Below are positions 63,981 to 64,000 of a stretch of DNA of 64,000 bases, piece by piece (positions within the stretch are counted from its first letter, which is position 1; every line of letters starts with the position of its first letter). Under the pieces are notes generated by a model. It made no database searches. It had not been told where the DNA came from and saw only the letters and a program-made list of their open reading frames with translations. The stretch covers positions 3,906,001-3,970,000 of the forward strand of contig NZ_CP021080.1 in assembly GCF_000802245.2 (NCBI RefSeq). Reading direction: 5' to 3'. A program made the position numbers and the translations under genes. Source of the stretch: Streptomyces pluripotens (GTDB lineage Bacteria; Actinomycetota; Actinomycetes; Streptomycetales; Streptomycetaceae).

Positions 63981-64000
63981 CCGACCTGCGTCACTTCCAG
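63977..64000 (+). CDS. Start of a further gene (cut by window end)
   Basis: GTG 63977 overlaps the TPR stop (GTGA) and opens VTDLRHFQ. Coupled gene after a TPR regulator; too short to identify. Confidence 0.4.

Overview
The window is chromosomal DNA of a high-GC actinobacterium, almost certainly a Streptomyces. It carries mycothiol biosynthesis (mshA), a PhoR/PhoP system with phoU and a metallothionein-like mtpA beside it, carD, the multiple-sugar ABC ATPase gene msiK, GTG/TTG starts and many GntR, TetR and PP2C regulators. From memory, the order mshA - ybjN - gpm - (nickel-binding protein, mtpA, phoU) - phoR - phoP - carD - ispD - ispF - cysS - rlmB - DoxX - nucleotidyltransferase - msiK matches a conserved block of the S. 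coelicolor chromosome.

Region 1 (1-26 kb) is accessory and core mixed. It starts with the 3' end of an Eis-like acetyltransferase gene. Two paralogous GntR-like regulators follow, each behind the same 15-bp palindrome, then a HAD phosphatase, a double-domain APH-type phosphotransferase and a TetR regulator. Next come a HelD/HelR-type RNA polymerase-associated ATPase, a UvrA-like ABC protein with an in-frame dispersed repeat, a MerR-PP2C fusion, several gene remnants, an HBHA-like protein, a receiver-PP2C phosphatase, an NlpC/P60 hydrolase and mshA-ybjN.

Region 2 (26-43.5 kb) is core. It holds gpmA, a two-gene minus-strand unit that includes an unrecognised protein made of seven tandem ~22-residue repeats, the phosphate/metal block, carD, the MEP-pathway pair ispD-ispF, cysS, rlmB and msiK. 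A multiply frameshifted F420/PNPOx-type oxidoreductase pseudogene lies between ispF and cysS.

Region 3 (43,582-61,932) is an 18.35-kb actinomycete integrative and conjugative element (AICE) of the pSAM2 type. It sits in the 3' half of a tRNA-Thr(UGU) gene and is bounded by perfect 44-bp direct repeats. Its backbone is int, xis, rep (apparently starting at a non-standard ATC), spd genes, a FtsK-like tra gene, a KorSA-like GntR regulator and a Pif-like NUDIX gene. ACTCGTCTA-type palindromes precede the spd, tra and korSA/nudix transcripts. The cargo end carries an XRE-ImmA/IrrE gene with an unknown partner, a gene for a coiled-coil/two-TM protein split by an ISAs1-type IS (itself invaded by an IS3-type IS), a TRADD-N-associated membrane protein, a SLATT/DUF4231-like two-TM protein, a tRNA-like sequence and small unknown genes. 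This looks like a cargo of membrane-effector, conflict-type genes.

Region 4 (61.93-64 kb), just outside attR, has the 3' end of a second, different integrase in the same arrangement as the first, then a 5'-truncated TPR regulator. This suggests an older, decayed element at the same tRNA site.
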